Below are positions 1 to 28,800 of a DNA stretch of 64,000 nucleotides, piece after piece (within the stretch, counting starts at the first letter, position 1; each line of letters opens with the position of its first letter). The notes under the pieces were generated by a model. It was not told the DNA's origin and searched no databases. It saw only the letters and a list, made by a program, of their open reading frames with translations. This DNA is from Ampullaceana balthica (taxonomy: Eukaryota; Mollusca; Gastropoda; Lymnaeidae). A program made the translations under genes and the position numbers. The stretch covers positions 496,001 to 560,000 of the forward strand of contig CALYLW010000058.1 in the NCBI GenBank assembly GCA_944989445.1, read 5' to 3'.

Positions 1-2011
1 TGCAATATGTCAGTCGACTGTACGCCCTTGACCCAATGGATACGTGTGCTGCTGGCATATCCTATTTGTTTTTAGAGATAGCAGTTGTAGAGATTAGATG
101 AATCAATGTAGTTTTAGTTTCTTCTTGTTAAATGTTCTGCCAGGTTACAATGGCGGCCATCCAGACTGTAACTCTATGAAATGTAAAACTATCGTTCCAA
201 CTTTCCTTCTTGTTTCCCTTTGAAATATATGACATTCAGGCTGGATATGTGGCCAGATTTAGCTACATCACAAGGCCAAACATGTGTTTGTTGTGAGAAA
301 ATAGTGATATAATAGATACGCCCCTCGGTGTAGCATACGCCGCAGACTTGCTCATGGATAGTGCAAAGAAAAGGGCGAGAGAACGGACACACACTATAGC
401 ACGAAGAAATCAAAACAACGCGAGAGAACTCCATTGGAGGGAACCAACGACGCATTGTTGGTCTCGACACACGCACTATGGTTATCTACCTGCCCACCAC
501 CCTTTACCACTTAGCTTGCCAACCATAAACTGTGATTGGCCGACCCTAGCGAGGGTCAGCCATGTTCGCAAAAAAGGGGGAAAAGAAAGCTACAAAATAA
601 TTATGTTGCATTTAAATATGACGTATGCAAATTCGAAGTAGAAAATTTAAGAATTTAATTTTTTTGCCAAGTATACACTATTGATCTGTTTCTGATTATC
701 TCAAAGTATTACAATTAAGTGGAAACAGAATTTCTGTCAGAAATATAATCGCCAATATCATTCATATTAAAATATCAGGAGTAAACAAAAAACATTCCAT
801 TAGCACAGAAAAGCATACAGAAACACAGAAACACAGAGTCACAGAGCAATACAGAGTTAAAAGTTCGCTAGATTCAAGGACTACAAGGACGACCTATTTC
901 GCCCACGATCCTGCCCGCCCACGAACATGTTATTACATCACTTGAAGCTCCGTAACTCTCCATCGGCGAGTTTATTAGTGCTTCTTAAACGTTTACCTGT
1001 GGCAGCTGGCAAGAATTTCACTCATCCAGTAAGCCACATTGGCCAATCAATGTTAATAATTTGTGGACCATCACTTTAACAACACAAGTTTGGGACACTT
1101 TTTAATTACTTCTCATCTCGGGGTGGGCGACAGTTCTCCACTCCCACACATCCGCGGTTCAATGTCAGTAACATGATATGGCCATAGGGTAGTGTCCAAA
1201 GACTTCCGGACAGAGGTGTAGACCCCATGTTGTGTTCTAAGGTTGGACAGTTAGCCTCTATCGGTTGAAGGAGGGAGGGAGGGAGGGAGGGAGGGAGGGA
1301 GGAGGGAGGGAGGGGTGCCTGTCTATAAGAGTTATTATTTTTTTTATTGCAATGTTTTTTTAGTCGTTAGTGTCATTACGTTGTATCAATAGATGTGATG
1401 TAACAAAAGTTTAGTTGTAAGTGTTAATTTAATGATATTTTAGTCAGTATTTTTTTTAATAAAAACGATATTTTAGTAATTTGGATTAATTTAATGATGT
1501 TTTAGCCAGATAATAATTAATTTACAAGCAAGTGTTTTAATGCATCTCGGACAGACCAAAATAAAGCTTTCACATCATATCGTTTATTAATAAAAGATGG
1601 CTCCTCGTCTTATCTTACTATAGACGCCTTTGCATTTGAAAATTAAAATTAATTTGTCAGTACTTTTTGAACTCCTACGGACCAATGGAATGACCACGGC
1701 CAAGATAAGAATCAGTTAAATTGGTTGGCAAATAAATTTTTATCTCAAACAAACGATTTAATTCAGTTATTTTGGTGTTTGAAAACAACTTGTATTCTGT
1801 AAGTTCAGTTCTTTCATTTACCATGTTTGGTTTGTCTTAGGTTAGCCAAAGATTCAATTGTTTAGTCTTTAGATTCCCAATGTTTGAAGAGTTGTTCTCT
1901 AGAAAAGTCAAACCTCGTTTTACAGATTCATCTTTGAAATTTGACATTGCATTTGTTTGATGATGTCTGTTTGTTTTTCTCAAAGAATAATTCGTATTTT
2001 TTATTTCTATG
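1..2011. other. Upstream flank of the cellulase, no gene recognised
   Basis: Both strands have only short open frames with no recognisable domain and no splice-consistent partner. The stretch presumably holds the cellulase promoter and possibly a 5' untranslated exon, but I could not fix a transcription start. Visible structure is limited to a G-rich microsatellite at 1270-1315 and a CAGA-rich patch near 790-860. Confidence 0.5.
1270..1315 (+). repeat. (GGGA)n microsatellite
   Basis: About eleven GGGA or GGA steps in a row make an uninterrupted purine strand. Runs of this kind are known to form G-quadruplex or triplex structures. It lies about 1.3 kb upstream of the cellulase start codon; any regulatory role is inference. 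Confidence 0.85.
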
Positions 2012-2607
2012 GCATGTTGTCTTATATTTAACAGCATGTTGTGGTATACTTGACAGCATGTTGTGGTATATTTGACAGCATGTTGTGGTATATTTGACAG
2101 CATGTTGTTGTATGTTTGACAGCATGTTGTGGAATGTTTGACAACATGTTATGGTATATTTGACAGCATGTTGTGGTATATTTGACAGCATGTTGTGGTA
2201 TGTTTGACAACATGTTGTGGTATATTTGACAGCATGTTGTGTTATGTTTGACAGCATGTTGTGGTATATTTGACAGCATGTTGTGGTATATTTGACAGCA
2301 TGTTGTGGTATATTTGACAGCATGTTGTGGTATATTTGACAGCATGTTGTGGTATGTTTGACAGCATGTTATGGTATGTTTGACAGCATGTTGTGGTATA
2401 TTTGACAGCATGTTGTAGTATGTTTGACAGCATGTTGTGGTATGTTTGACAACATGTTATGGTATATTTGACAGCATGTTGTGGTATGTTTGATAACATG
2501 TTATGGTATATTTGACAGCATGTTGTGGTATATTTGACAGCATGTTGTGGTATATTTGACAGCATGTTGTGGTATATTTGACAGCATGTTGGGGTATATT
2601 TGACAGC

Positions 2608-2624
<17 letters not shown>
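2012..2624 (+). repeat. 22-bp minisatellite ending at the cellulase start codon
   Basis: About 28 units of a 22-bp sequence, consensus GACAGCATGTTGTGGTATAT plus TT. Each unit contains TATATTT, TTTGACAG (like a 3' splice site) and ATG. Long open frames on the minus strand are by-products of a stop-free unit. The last two units carry G instead of T after ATGTTG. The ATG of the very last unit, at 2608, starts the cellulase signal peptide. A TGA at 2557-2559 closes that frame upstream, so 2608 is the only usable ATG in the final stretch. Confidence 0.9.
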
Positions 2625-18212
<15,588 letters not shown>

Positions 18213-18249
18213 TTGGCCCAAGTACACAGTGATTGGACTCTGTCATACT

Positions 18250-18259
18250 AATAAATAAA
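18250..18259 (+). promoter_or_regulatory. Cellulase polyadenylation signals
   Basis: Two overlapping AATAAA hexamers (18250-18255 and 18254-18259) lie 38 nt after the stop codon, giving a very short 3' untranslated region. Confidence 0.75.
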
Positions 18260-19243
18260 CTTGGTGAATTCACCGAGGCTTTTTTAACTGACTTGCATAA
18301 TTGCCAGTGATGTCAAGTTCACACTTTTGCCAATAATATTTAGGACAGCAAAGAGGAAACAAATAGGATGGAAGCATATTAAAAATATTTATTTCCTTTA
18401 ATCAAATTTAAATGCTACTGGTAATATTACAGTTTACATAAAATAATTCTTTGGTCCACCTCAAATTTTCCTTATGTAGTTTGTAAAAAATATAAACAGT
18501 CACAATCATATCACTGAGTTATGATAATGTTTTACACATGATCCAGTATGAAGAAATACAGTTTGAATGAGGCATGTTATTGACTTGCTGACTACTATAA
18601 TTAACTTTGACATTATCAATTGACAACAGCAGTGACCTAGGTAACCCTTAGGACGGATTTTTAAAAAATGTGAACAAAAAAAATTAACATTATAAAATGT
18701 CAGAAACATTTACACTTACTAGCAAAATACTAAAAGTAATTCAATGTTTTTCTCATTTGAATTTTTATAAATCAGCAACTAACACCTGGAAATAAAGTCA
18801 AATTAGAAATGTCAATGTTTCAATGAGATTTATTTCATAGCAATAAGAAACACATACATGGAGTGTGGTTTAAAACACATACATGGAGTGTGGTTTAAAA
18901 CACATACATGGAGTGTGGTTTAAAACACATACATAGAGTGTGGTTTAAAACACATACATGGAGTGTGCTTTAAAACTTTGCCTTGAGCTAAGCTTACTGA
19001 CAACACTTTATTTAAAAGTTGCAAAATAAAATAATTTTAAGATTTGTATTAGCTTTTTTAAGTCAATCACAAATCAGAAATGTCCAGGCAAATTACTTCT
19101 GATCTAAAAGAAATATAATGACGATGTATGCATGTTAATCAAATTGTCTTAATATAGGTAAGTTTGAGGGCTAATCTCAGGTCATGGATGTAATGTTGTG
19201 GTCCTCTAGCAAGTGCCAAAAGAGATGTGACCAACTGTTGGTC
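18260..19243. other. Tail-to-tail spacer between cellulase and ZNF106
   Basis: No coding sequence. Minus-strand AATAAA signals at 19007-19012 and 18829-18834 are candidates for the ZNF106 3' end, so its 3' untranslated region probably covers 18.8-19.2 kb. A 26-bp minisatellite lies in the same stretch. Confidence 0.6.
18846..18976 (+). repeat. 26-bp tandem repeat, five copies
   Basis: Five units of ACACATACATGGAGTGTGGT plus TTAAAA, with one substitution each in the fourth and fifth. It lies in the probable 3' untranslated region of ZNF106 on the other strand. Confidence 0.92.
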
Positions 19244-19299
19244 TCAATTCTTGGTGGTAATGTTGTGGTCCTCTAGCAAGTGCCAAAAGAGATGTGACT
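19191..19299 (-). repeat. Direct duplication of the last zinc-finger coding segment
   Basis: The 40-bp stretch AATGTTGTGGTCCTCTAGCA plus AGTGCCAAAAGAGATGTGAC occurs at 19260-19299, inside the final ZNF106 exon, and again at 19192-19231, just beyond the stop codon. The second copy encodes part of the finger's second half (SHLFWHLLEDHNI) but is out of translation in the 3' untranslated region. Confidence 0.9.
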
Positions 19300-19846
19300 T
19301 ATTGCCAAACTTCAGCTTACAGCCTTTCTGTAAATAAACATGAAACTGATGTGTTCACTTTTGTTGTGTTAAAAACAGAAATGAAATTTTAGGAACAGGA
19401 ACAATGATTATAAGATACATTTTTTTAACATGTCACCAAAATAAAAAAAGTCAGCGCAGAAAAAAGTTATTAGGAAAATGTATTATTCCAGTTGTGTTTG
19501 GTTTTTTTTTAATCTTCTTAATTTATATACACTTATTGACTCCAGTACCATAGGCTAGATTTATTAAGCATATCTCCAAAAGAAAAAAAATAATCAACAT
19601 ACATCAATCTGACCATACACACTGGTCAATGGATTTTGTTGTTATCTAGTTTCATACCACTGCTAAAGTTAATCAGATGAAAACCAGCAAAGTGAATTTT
19701 GCCCTATTTAGATTTAAAAAATACCAACCAACATGGCATCAGTTTGTTAAGTTTATTAAAAGAATCCCACTTACATGACATCTGTGTTTGGCCTTCAAAT
19801 CAAGTTCTACACAATCAACTGCTCCAGTTATGTTGCCTGTGATTAG
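19244..19846 (-). other. ZNF106: ZNF106 C-terminal zinc finger (last two exons)
   Basis: The exon at 19775-19846 encodes LITGNITGAVDCVELDLKAK, the last WD blade, and ends in RCH. The exon at 19244-19327 continues KGCKLKFGNKSHLFWHLLED and H. The ligands C2342, C2346, H2359 and H2364 form C-x3-C-x12-H-x4-H, split by the intron between H2343 and K2344. The protein stops six residues after NH(I)T, earlier than in human, where a second finger follows. Confidence 0.9.
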
Positions 19847-22800
19847 CTGGTTTGGAAAATATATATACATGTATTGTATTGCTAAATTTATAACCGATGG
19901 TGCAACTTTCTGTTACTGTAAAATTAATTATTCTTTTTAAAAATGATGTAGAGCTGATTTAAAAAATCCCCATGAGCCAATTTTTGTTTCTTAGAGTGAA
20001 TTTAATTTCAACAAGTAAGTCAATCAAGTTTATTGGCATGAAATCACTTGGTACCAATATTATAATAATGTTAGTTTTATTAAAAAACACACCATGTTGT
20101 TGTAAACAATGATTTTGGTGATGACGCCCCTCTCTGCTCCGTAATAAACTTGAACAAGCTTTCGAGTCTGCAGACAAATAGATGATCATTTACAGACAGC
20201 AATAATAAATACAGTCGAAACCGCTTAAGTCGACGGCGTTGGGGTATGAAAAATGGCGTCGAGATAACCGATGATCGAGTTAAAACAAAAACCAATATGG
20301 AGGCAAAACATGTGCTTGAAATTTCTTTATGTCCATGATTAATTAGTTAGCGTTAATTAGTGATGGGATGATTAATCGGAATCGTATCGGAACCCTAATA
20401 TTTCTTCACTCTTTCCTAAGGTTGTAATGATCGTTCGTTTTTAAGGACCGTTTAAAATTTAAATATAACAATGGTTCCCACTAAGGAAAACGGAAAAAAG
20501 TCGGGAATTCTTAAAAATAAATTCTCGGCCTTGAAAGTCTGGAAAAGTTATGAGTAAGCGGGAATTTATATATATATACATATATATACACATGTATATA
20601 TATTTATGCCGAAGTAAAGGACTTTGATTACGTCTCTGTCATGTTTCGATCCCATCTAATTTAATGAAAAATAAGTTACCAGTTTATAATTGTCTGCGCA
20701 TGCGCTAAAAGGTCAAAGTTTACGCTTCGCCGTATCACAGCCGCTATCGTTTGCCGTCGTATCACTAGTATCAGCGAATTTAAAGTACAAATAAACAAAT
20801 CAATATGGTTATTTTAAGTTTAATGCTTTTGACGTGCAGGATATCTGTTACTAAACTATCAGAACGTTCTCGAATTTCCTCAGTCAATCAAACTTGTAAT
20901 ATAAATAAAACTATTGTGGCCTTGACCGTTGATCACAGCACGCTGTGGGCTGTGTGTACTGTGTTGGCCGGCAAATAAGTCTAAGCGAATTTTTAAAAAA
21001 ATCATTCCTTATCAGAAATGATTTCATTTCATTGTCACGCGCGTGTTAGTGTCACAGTCATGTATCTTACTGGTAACAAAGCAACAACAAACTTTTAAAA
21101 GAATAATAATAATTTTTTTATTTAATTATATAAAATCCAAACTTCGATTCTCGATACAAACCTTTATTTTCTTTTCTAAAGATATTTGTTTATCTTGAAA
21201 AATAAAATAATTAATGCATCAGAAAATGAATTAAGTTTAATAATAATATAACATGCACTGCGAAATAATGACGATTCACGACCTCTAACGCGATTGTCCA
21301 GTACCTCGGGTGAATACAATAATACATACTCCATGGATACACGTCGAATTATAATTCACACGCAAAACATCCGGTTAGTTTTATTGAAATCTCGTAGAAT
21401 AGCCGGAAGTCTAGAAGAAAAGCGAGATGTCAACACTGTTTTGAACTAAAAATGACAAGAGTGCATTGCTAGGCCAACCGAAGAGGATCGAGCTAAGCAA
21501 TTTTAGTTTCAAATTTGGCCCTCTTTTGTGCTCGAGGTACTAGGTTTCGGCGACTTAGAAAAATCGAATAAGCCGATGAAAAAATGCTAAGACAAAGAGA
21601 GAATTTGGCGGTTCCAATAAAAAACGTCGAGTTAGTGGGGTGGTCGAGCTAACCGAGCTCGAGGTAAGTGGGTTCGACTGTATGCTTATAAAAGATAAAC
21701 GAATATATAGCAGAGAGTCGGTCGTTTTCGTTATGTTTCAACATCATAAATTAAAACTTTAAAAAAATCTTTAGAAGAACTGCAATAAAATCTCATGTAA
21801 AAGAAATGTTTGTAAGAAAACATGCACTGACCTTTGTATCATAGCATCTGACCAGCCTGTCCATTCCAGCAGTGAAGAGAAAACCATTGTTATAACACAC
21901 AGTCTTGACAAGGCCTTGATTGTCTTCTATCTTATGTTCTACTGCACCGGTCTAAAAAGAAAAAATTATATTTAGCTGTGTAGCAGTTTCAACACAAAGA
22001 CAGATTTATGTTTAGGCCAATAATTATATTTGGATTCAAGCCAACAAAGAGGTTTAAATTAGGCCAATAAATATATTTGGTTTCAAGCCAACAAAGAGGT
22101 TTAAATTAGGCCCATAAATATATTTGGTTTCAAGCCAACAATGAGGTTTAAATTAGGCCAATAAATATATTTGGTTTCAAGCCAACAAGGAGGTTTAAAT
22201 TAGGCCAATAAATCTTCAGGATTTGCAACATGATACCAGAAGTTCCTACTCCAACATAAACAAATGATAAAAAATAATTTAATAATTATTCAACGGATAT
22301 TCTTTTAATTTCACTTCACAGAATTCAAATTGTTCCCAACAAAACTAATCATTCAAAACAGAATTTAAAAGTAATTTTCAAAATACAACCACAAATTTTT
22401 ATGGATTATCTGATTATACTTCTCTCTTAAAATGTTATTTTTTTAACCAACACTGACTTACATGTAAGTTGTGAATGATGACACAACTGTCACCTGATCC
22501 ACTGTACACAAATGGACCATCAACCTAACGGGAGCAAAAACAAGACATTCAATACAGACATCAACGTTTCTAACATACTAAACAGCCATACTTTTCTCTA
22601 TCAACTTTTAAGATTGGATCAAACCTTGACTCTAAGTTAACATGAAATATCTAGCCAAAATTTCAGAGTCTGCTACAAACACAAAACTTCTAACAGTATT
22701 ATCAATGATAACCCAACCTGTAATGAAAATGATGTTTTTGTGTGGCCCGTCAGAATCCTCAACGGCAGAGCTGTGCTAGCATTGATAACAAGTATGGTTC

Positions 22801-25800
22801 CATCTTGAGATGCAACACACAACAGCTTAGATGAGCCTTCCTGTGCTGATGCCAGACAGTGAATGGGGTGATCACAGCAGATGAAGCGGTCAGTCTCTTT
22901 CATCTTCTACACTCAAGATTATCAAGAAAATGTTATCAAAATTTCAACAAAATAGAGATAAATATTTTGAAATTATTGGTAATACAGTCGAACCCGGTTA
23001 AGTCGACGGCGTTGGGGTATGAAAAATGACATCGAGATTATCGATGATCGAGTTAAGCGAAAACCAATATGGTGGCAAAATATTAACATGCGCTTGAAAT
23101 TTCTTTATGTACATGATGTGCGTTAATTAGTGATGGGACAATTAATCGGAATCGTATTGGAATATTGGGACCCTATTTCTTCACTCTTTCCTAAGGTTGT
23201 TAAGACCGTTTGTTTTTAAGGACCGTTTAAATTTAACCATAGTTCTCACGCAGTCGGGAATTCTTAAAAAAATGTTCTTGGTCTTGAAAGTCGGGAAAAG
23301 TTATGACTAGTCGGGAATTTTTATATATATTTTTTTTTATGCCGAAGTAAATGACTTTGATTGCGTCTCTGTGGTCATGTTTCGATTCCATTTAATTTTT
23401 AAAAAAGTTACCAGTTTATAATTGTCTGCGCATGCGTTAAAAGGTCAAATTTTTCGCCTCGCCTCGTGCCATGGCGCAGCATGTCACCGGCGCTCGCGTT
23501 TGCAATGCCCGTCGAATCAGCGAATTAAAAAAAAATTAAATAATCAATATGGTAATTTTAAGTTGAATGCTTTTGACGTGCTGGATATCTGTCACTATGA
23601 GAACGCACTCGAATTTCCTCAGTCAATTAAACTTGTAATAGAAATAGTAACTATTGTGGCCTTGACAGTTGATCACAGCACGCTGTGTGTTAGACCTCGG
23701 CAACTAAGCGAATTTAAAAAAAATCATTCCTTATCAGAATTCGACCTTCAACAGTGATGGCGTGTATATTATATATATATATATACTGGAATATTAAGAA
23801 AATAATTTGATTTCACCGTCACGCACGTGTTAGTCACAGTCACGTTACTGGTAACAATGCAACAACAAACTTTTAAAAGAATAATAATTTTTTATTTAAT
23901 TAAATAAAAACCACCGTCGATTCTCGATACAAACCTTTATTTTCTTTTCTAAAGATATTCGTTTATCTTAAAAAATAAAATGATTAATGCATCAGAAAAT
24001 GAATTAAGTTTAATAATAAAATAACATGCACTGCAAAATAATGACGATTAAAGACCGCTAATGCGATTTTCGAGCACCTCGGGTGAATACATACTTGTGA
24101 AACTAATTCACACACGGATCAAATTGAAAGTAAAAACATCCGGTAATTTTTATTGAAATCTCGTAGAATCACACAATAGCCGGAAGTCTTGAAGAAAGCA
24201 AGATGTCGACACTATTTTGAACTAAAAATGCCAGAGTGCATTGCTAGGCGAACAAACGGGGATCGAGTTAACCAACGTTAAGTTGCAAATTTTGCCCTCT
24301 TTTGTGCGAGGTATTAGGTTTCGGCGACTTAAAAAAATCGAATTAACCGATGAGAGACAAAGAGAGAATCTGGCGGTTCCAATAAAAAACGTTGATTTAA
24401 TAGGGTGGGCGAGTTAACTAGGCTCGAGTTAAGTGGGTTCGACTGTTTATACTTTAAATTAAAGAGTAACTTTTAAGAAAAATTTCCCTTGTAAATTTAG
24501 TTTCTAAAATCCTTTGTTTACATGGGTTTTTAGCAACTGGGTAACTGAAGAGTTGTTTGCCATTAGTGATACACAGGTGTAGTATAAAATTTCACATAAA
24601 GAAATGAAACGGACAGGGGAGGGAAGGATCAGAAAGAAAATTTTGAGGTGGGACTATTAACTTGATCCATTTAATCAATTCAGGGTATAAAAACAATATG
24701 CATGGAGATGGCTGCTCAAAGGAATAGACACTTCAGTAAAACAGTATTTAATAAAGATTAAATGCAGATGTTCTTATAGAACTAGTATATTACCTGTCCA
24801 AAATGATGGAAGTTTTCAAAATAAATATATTTCAGCTGAAATCTATTAATTTTGAAAAAATACACAGAATAAAAATTAATGTAATACAGAACTTTAATTT
24901 ATTTTTATTTTATTCATTTATTTTCATATTGAACAATTTTATGCGGACGTTCAAAAAGTGTTATTTTTGGTGCCGAAATTTTTTTCAAGACCTTTTTTTA
25001 AAGTGGTGCGCTGCTTTCTAAAATTAGTACAGTCGAACCCACTTACCTCGAGCTCGGTTAGCTCGACCACCCCACTAATTCGACGTTCTTTATTGGAACC
25101 GCCAAATTCTCTCTTTGTCTTAGCATTTTTTCATCGGCTAATTCGATTTTTCTAAGTCGCCGAAACCTAGTACCTCGAGCACAAAAGAGGGCCAAATTTG
25201 CAACTTAACTTGGTTAGCTCGATCGCCATGACCAATCGCCAGCTTTTGAAAATGTTAGCTATGAAATGATTTTTTTATAACCAAGTGAAGGGACCAATTT
25301 TCTGCCTCACCAGGGTCTGCTGGTGACGTCACAGCCCGCTTGCTTTTAGCTCTCAGCGCTGTGTTGCTTCTGGTACTATGGCAATCATCATCTTTTGAAA
25401 TTCTTAGTTATTTTATAACCAACAAGGCCACACGTCAAATTTCAGCCTTGCATGGTGTGCTGGTGACGTCACAGCCCGCTTGCTTTTAGCTCTCAGCGAT
25501 GTGTTGCTTCTAGCTCTCAGCGCTGTGTTGCTTCTGGTACTATGACAATCACAATCTTTTGAAATTCTTAGTTATTTTATAACCAACAAGGCCACACGTC
25601 AAATTTCAGCCTTGCATGGTGTGCTGGTGAATATCACAGCCCGCTTGCTTTTAGCTCTCAGCGATGTGTTGCTTCTGGTACTATGGCAATCACCATCTTT
25701 TGAAATTAGTTATTTTATAACCAACAAGGCCACAAGTCAAATTTCAGCCTTGCATGGTGTGCTGGTGACGTCACAGCCCGCATGCTTCAGGCCTGTGTTG

Positions 25801-28800
25801 CTTCTGGTACTATGCCATCACCAGCTTTTGTTCCTCTTAGTTATTTTATAACCAACAAGGCCATGCAAAAAGTGTCAGCCTTGTGAGGTGTGCTGGTGAC
25901 GTCACAGCCCACTTGCGTTCAGATACTTTTCAGAGCTGTGTCAGAGTGAAATGACTCGCGAATTTTGTGTTTGCAATGTTGGAGAATATAATGAACATTT
26001 GTATCGATAATCGACGTTGGTTTTTATTTTAAATTTGTAAATTTCTGCTGTTAGTTGGTGCACATATACCTTTTGTTGTTAGCAAACATGTATGTACATT
26101 TTTATAGCATGCCGATAGCTTCATCAAACAAATAACGGCAAAAAAAAACAGACAGTTTACCCACCCCCACTCTAAGTCCATTGTAAGCCGAGGGGATCGT
26201 ATGGAATAACAAAATGTACCGTGTGCAGACTTGTTGTCATTGGCAACCATTCATCCTTCAACCTCATTTTGACTATTACTATTGCTTTGTTCTCATTGTT
26301 TCATTCATAAGAAGTGGCCGTGTGCAAAAGCCATTTAACTATTGGTTAGAATTAATTAAAATGTGTCAAAGTTGAAGGTTCAAAAGGAGTTCCTAATTTA
26401 TTTGTGTACGTAAACTGTACGTTTTTATAGAGAAGAGTTCGCTTTGTCATGAGTCATATATAGGTCATGATAGACAACAGCAACGCCGATGTGTAAAAAA
26501 ACGTGGCATGTACATTCTCATTTATTAACGCTAGTGATGGGACGATACCAAAATCACAGGCTGCTTTCTGTAAACAAGGCTCCCCAGATTTTAAAAAATA
26601 TAAAGAACAGACAGTTTACCCACCCCCACTCTCAATCTCCCACACCATTGTTGTTGTTAGTCCGATTAGCATCAAGTTATCGAAGGAATTCTAAGTCCAT
26701 TGTAAGCGCTCAATCTGGGAATCACCGCAAGACGGCGCGCGCGCGCGGCGGGGCAGGAGTATATGACTTCGTTATAGTTATGTACTATGGGAAAAAACTG
26801 CGCTGATGCAACAAAGGGTTATATTTAAACTTAAACTGTCCTTAAAAACGAACGGTCTTATCAACCTTGGGAAAGAGTGAAGAAATAGGGTCCCGATATT
26901 CCGATACTATTCTGATTAATCCTCCCATCACTAATTAACACACAACACGTGCATAAAGAAATTTCAAGCGCATGTTAATATTTTGCCGCCATATTGGTTT
27001 TCGTTTTAACTCGATCATCGGTTATCTCGATGCCATTTTTCATACCCCAACGCCGTCGACTTAACCGGTTTCGACTGTAGCGTTATGGGCGGACGGACGA
27101 ACATACAGAGCAAATTATGTAAATTGATTGTTTACAACATTACCTTTGTATCAAACATACTAATCTCTCCTGTTGCTAGACCAAGATAAATTAGGTGTTC
27201 CATAACAAGCAGACATTTAACAGGTGACCCCATGTCAAAGCTGACTTGATCAAGCTCCTTCTGTTGTTTTTGCTGTTAATGTAGGAATAGTATATAGTAC
27301 ACTACATTATGATATACTTTTATGCTATGTTGGATTAGGAAAGATTTTAAAAGATTTGGCAGAGGTATGGGTTATCTTCCATCTTATCTTATCTTATCTA
27401 TACAGACGCTCCTTCTATGCAGAAGATAATTGCGTCCACAGACCATGACAGATGATCTGATGGCAAGTGATGCAGCGTTCACAGGCCACGGCTTTGTGGG
27501 TTCCACGCATTACCCAGCCGCCTAACTAGTGTTAGGTACCCATTCGGAGCTGGGTGACTCAGGGAAGCTCTAGGCCCCGGGAACAAATCCTTGCCTTTAC
27601 AAGGATTCGAACCCGTGACCATCGGTACACCAGTCGAGCGCGCTGCCACTCGACCACCGCGCCCCCCATGATATAATAATAATAATAAATTGATAATTTA
27701 TATAGCGCAATACCCCAGCAAACAACTGGGCTCACGGCACTTTACAAAAAATTGTAACACACACAATTATCAATTCATTCAATGTAAAACATAAATACAA
27801 CATATAATATAATGACATTATGATGGATATAAGCTACGTTTATCATTTAAAGAAATGCTCAAATTGTTTAATTAATTTTGAAAGTAAAGTTTGAAAGATG
27901 TGTTTGTAGTGCAGTTTTGAAGGCCTTAGTAGTTGGAATACTGTGAATGTTTAATGGTAAAGAATTCCATTGTTTGGGGGCACAAAAAGAGAAAGACCTT
28001 TCACCAAATGTTTTAGTTTGTGTCTTAGGAACAGAGAGAATACGCAGTGGCGTAACAACGGGTTGGCATCGGGGCAGTTGCCAAGGGCGCCAGCTCAAAA
28101 GGGCACCATTAAATCTCTAATTTTTTAATTTGTATTTAAATAAATACAGTTGGACCTCTCTAAGTCGAACTCAAAAGGACCCGAAAAAATAATTCGACTT
28201 ACGGAGTTTCTGAGTAATGGAAAATGGCGTAATAGGCGCCGATTAATCAAGGACAATGTAGATATTGAGAGGTGGGGGGAACAGCCATACCGGCTAGTAG
28301 GCTTGACAGGAAAGAGAGGCGGTGTCTATGTTTCATATGAAAGGAAGCCAACTTGCTTTGACATGCCGACACAAGCCCGCGAGAGGAGACACCTTCCCTA
28401 CCCTCCCCCGCTTTACTCCCTCCACAGTAAGATATTTCTTTCTTGTCAAGCCTTCTAGCCGCTATGACTGTTCCTCCCCCCTCTCAATATAAACATTGTC
28501 CTTGATTAATCTGCGCCTATTACGCCAGTTTCCCTAACTCGAAAACTCTGTAAGTCTAATTTTTCCCCCCTTGAGTTCGACTTAGAAAGGTCCGACTGTA
28601 TTAGCAACACGCCAATATGCCAGCTAACAGAATTTCTGAGCTGTAGTCAGTGGAGTGTTACTTAAATTTACTTTAATTGTGAGTTTCTAGCGTTATGTAT
28701 GAAATAATGAGTATGACACATTGACACTATTGTTTTTATTTATAATACACGTTACTTCAAGTTTTGCTGTAGTCTTTATTAACGCAACAATATCCCGTTT

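Noticed and set aside
23422..23757. 111-codon plus ORF inside pogo-like copy 2
   Set aside because: No DDE or helix-turn-helix transposase motif visible, and the aligned region of copy 1 is interrupted.
28150..28458. 102-codon plus ORF
   Set aside because: Lies wholly inside a 452-bp pogo-like MITE, and the equivalent frame is not kept in the second copy at 42 kb.
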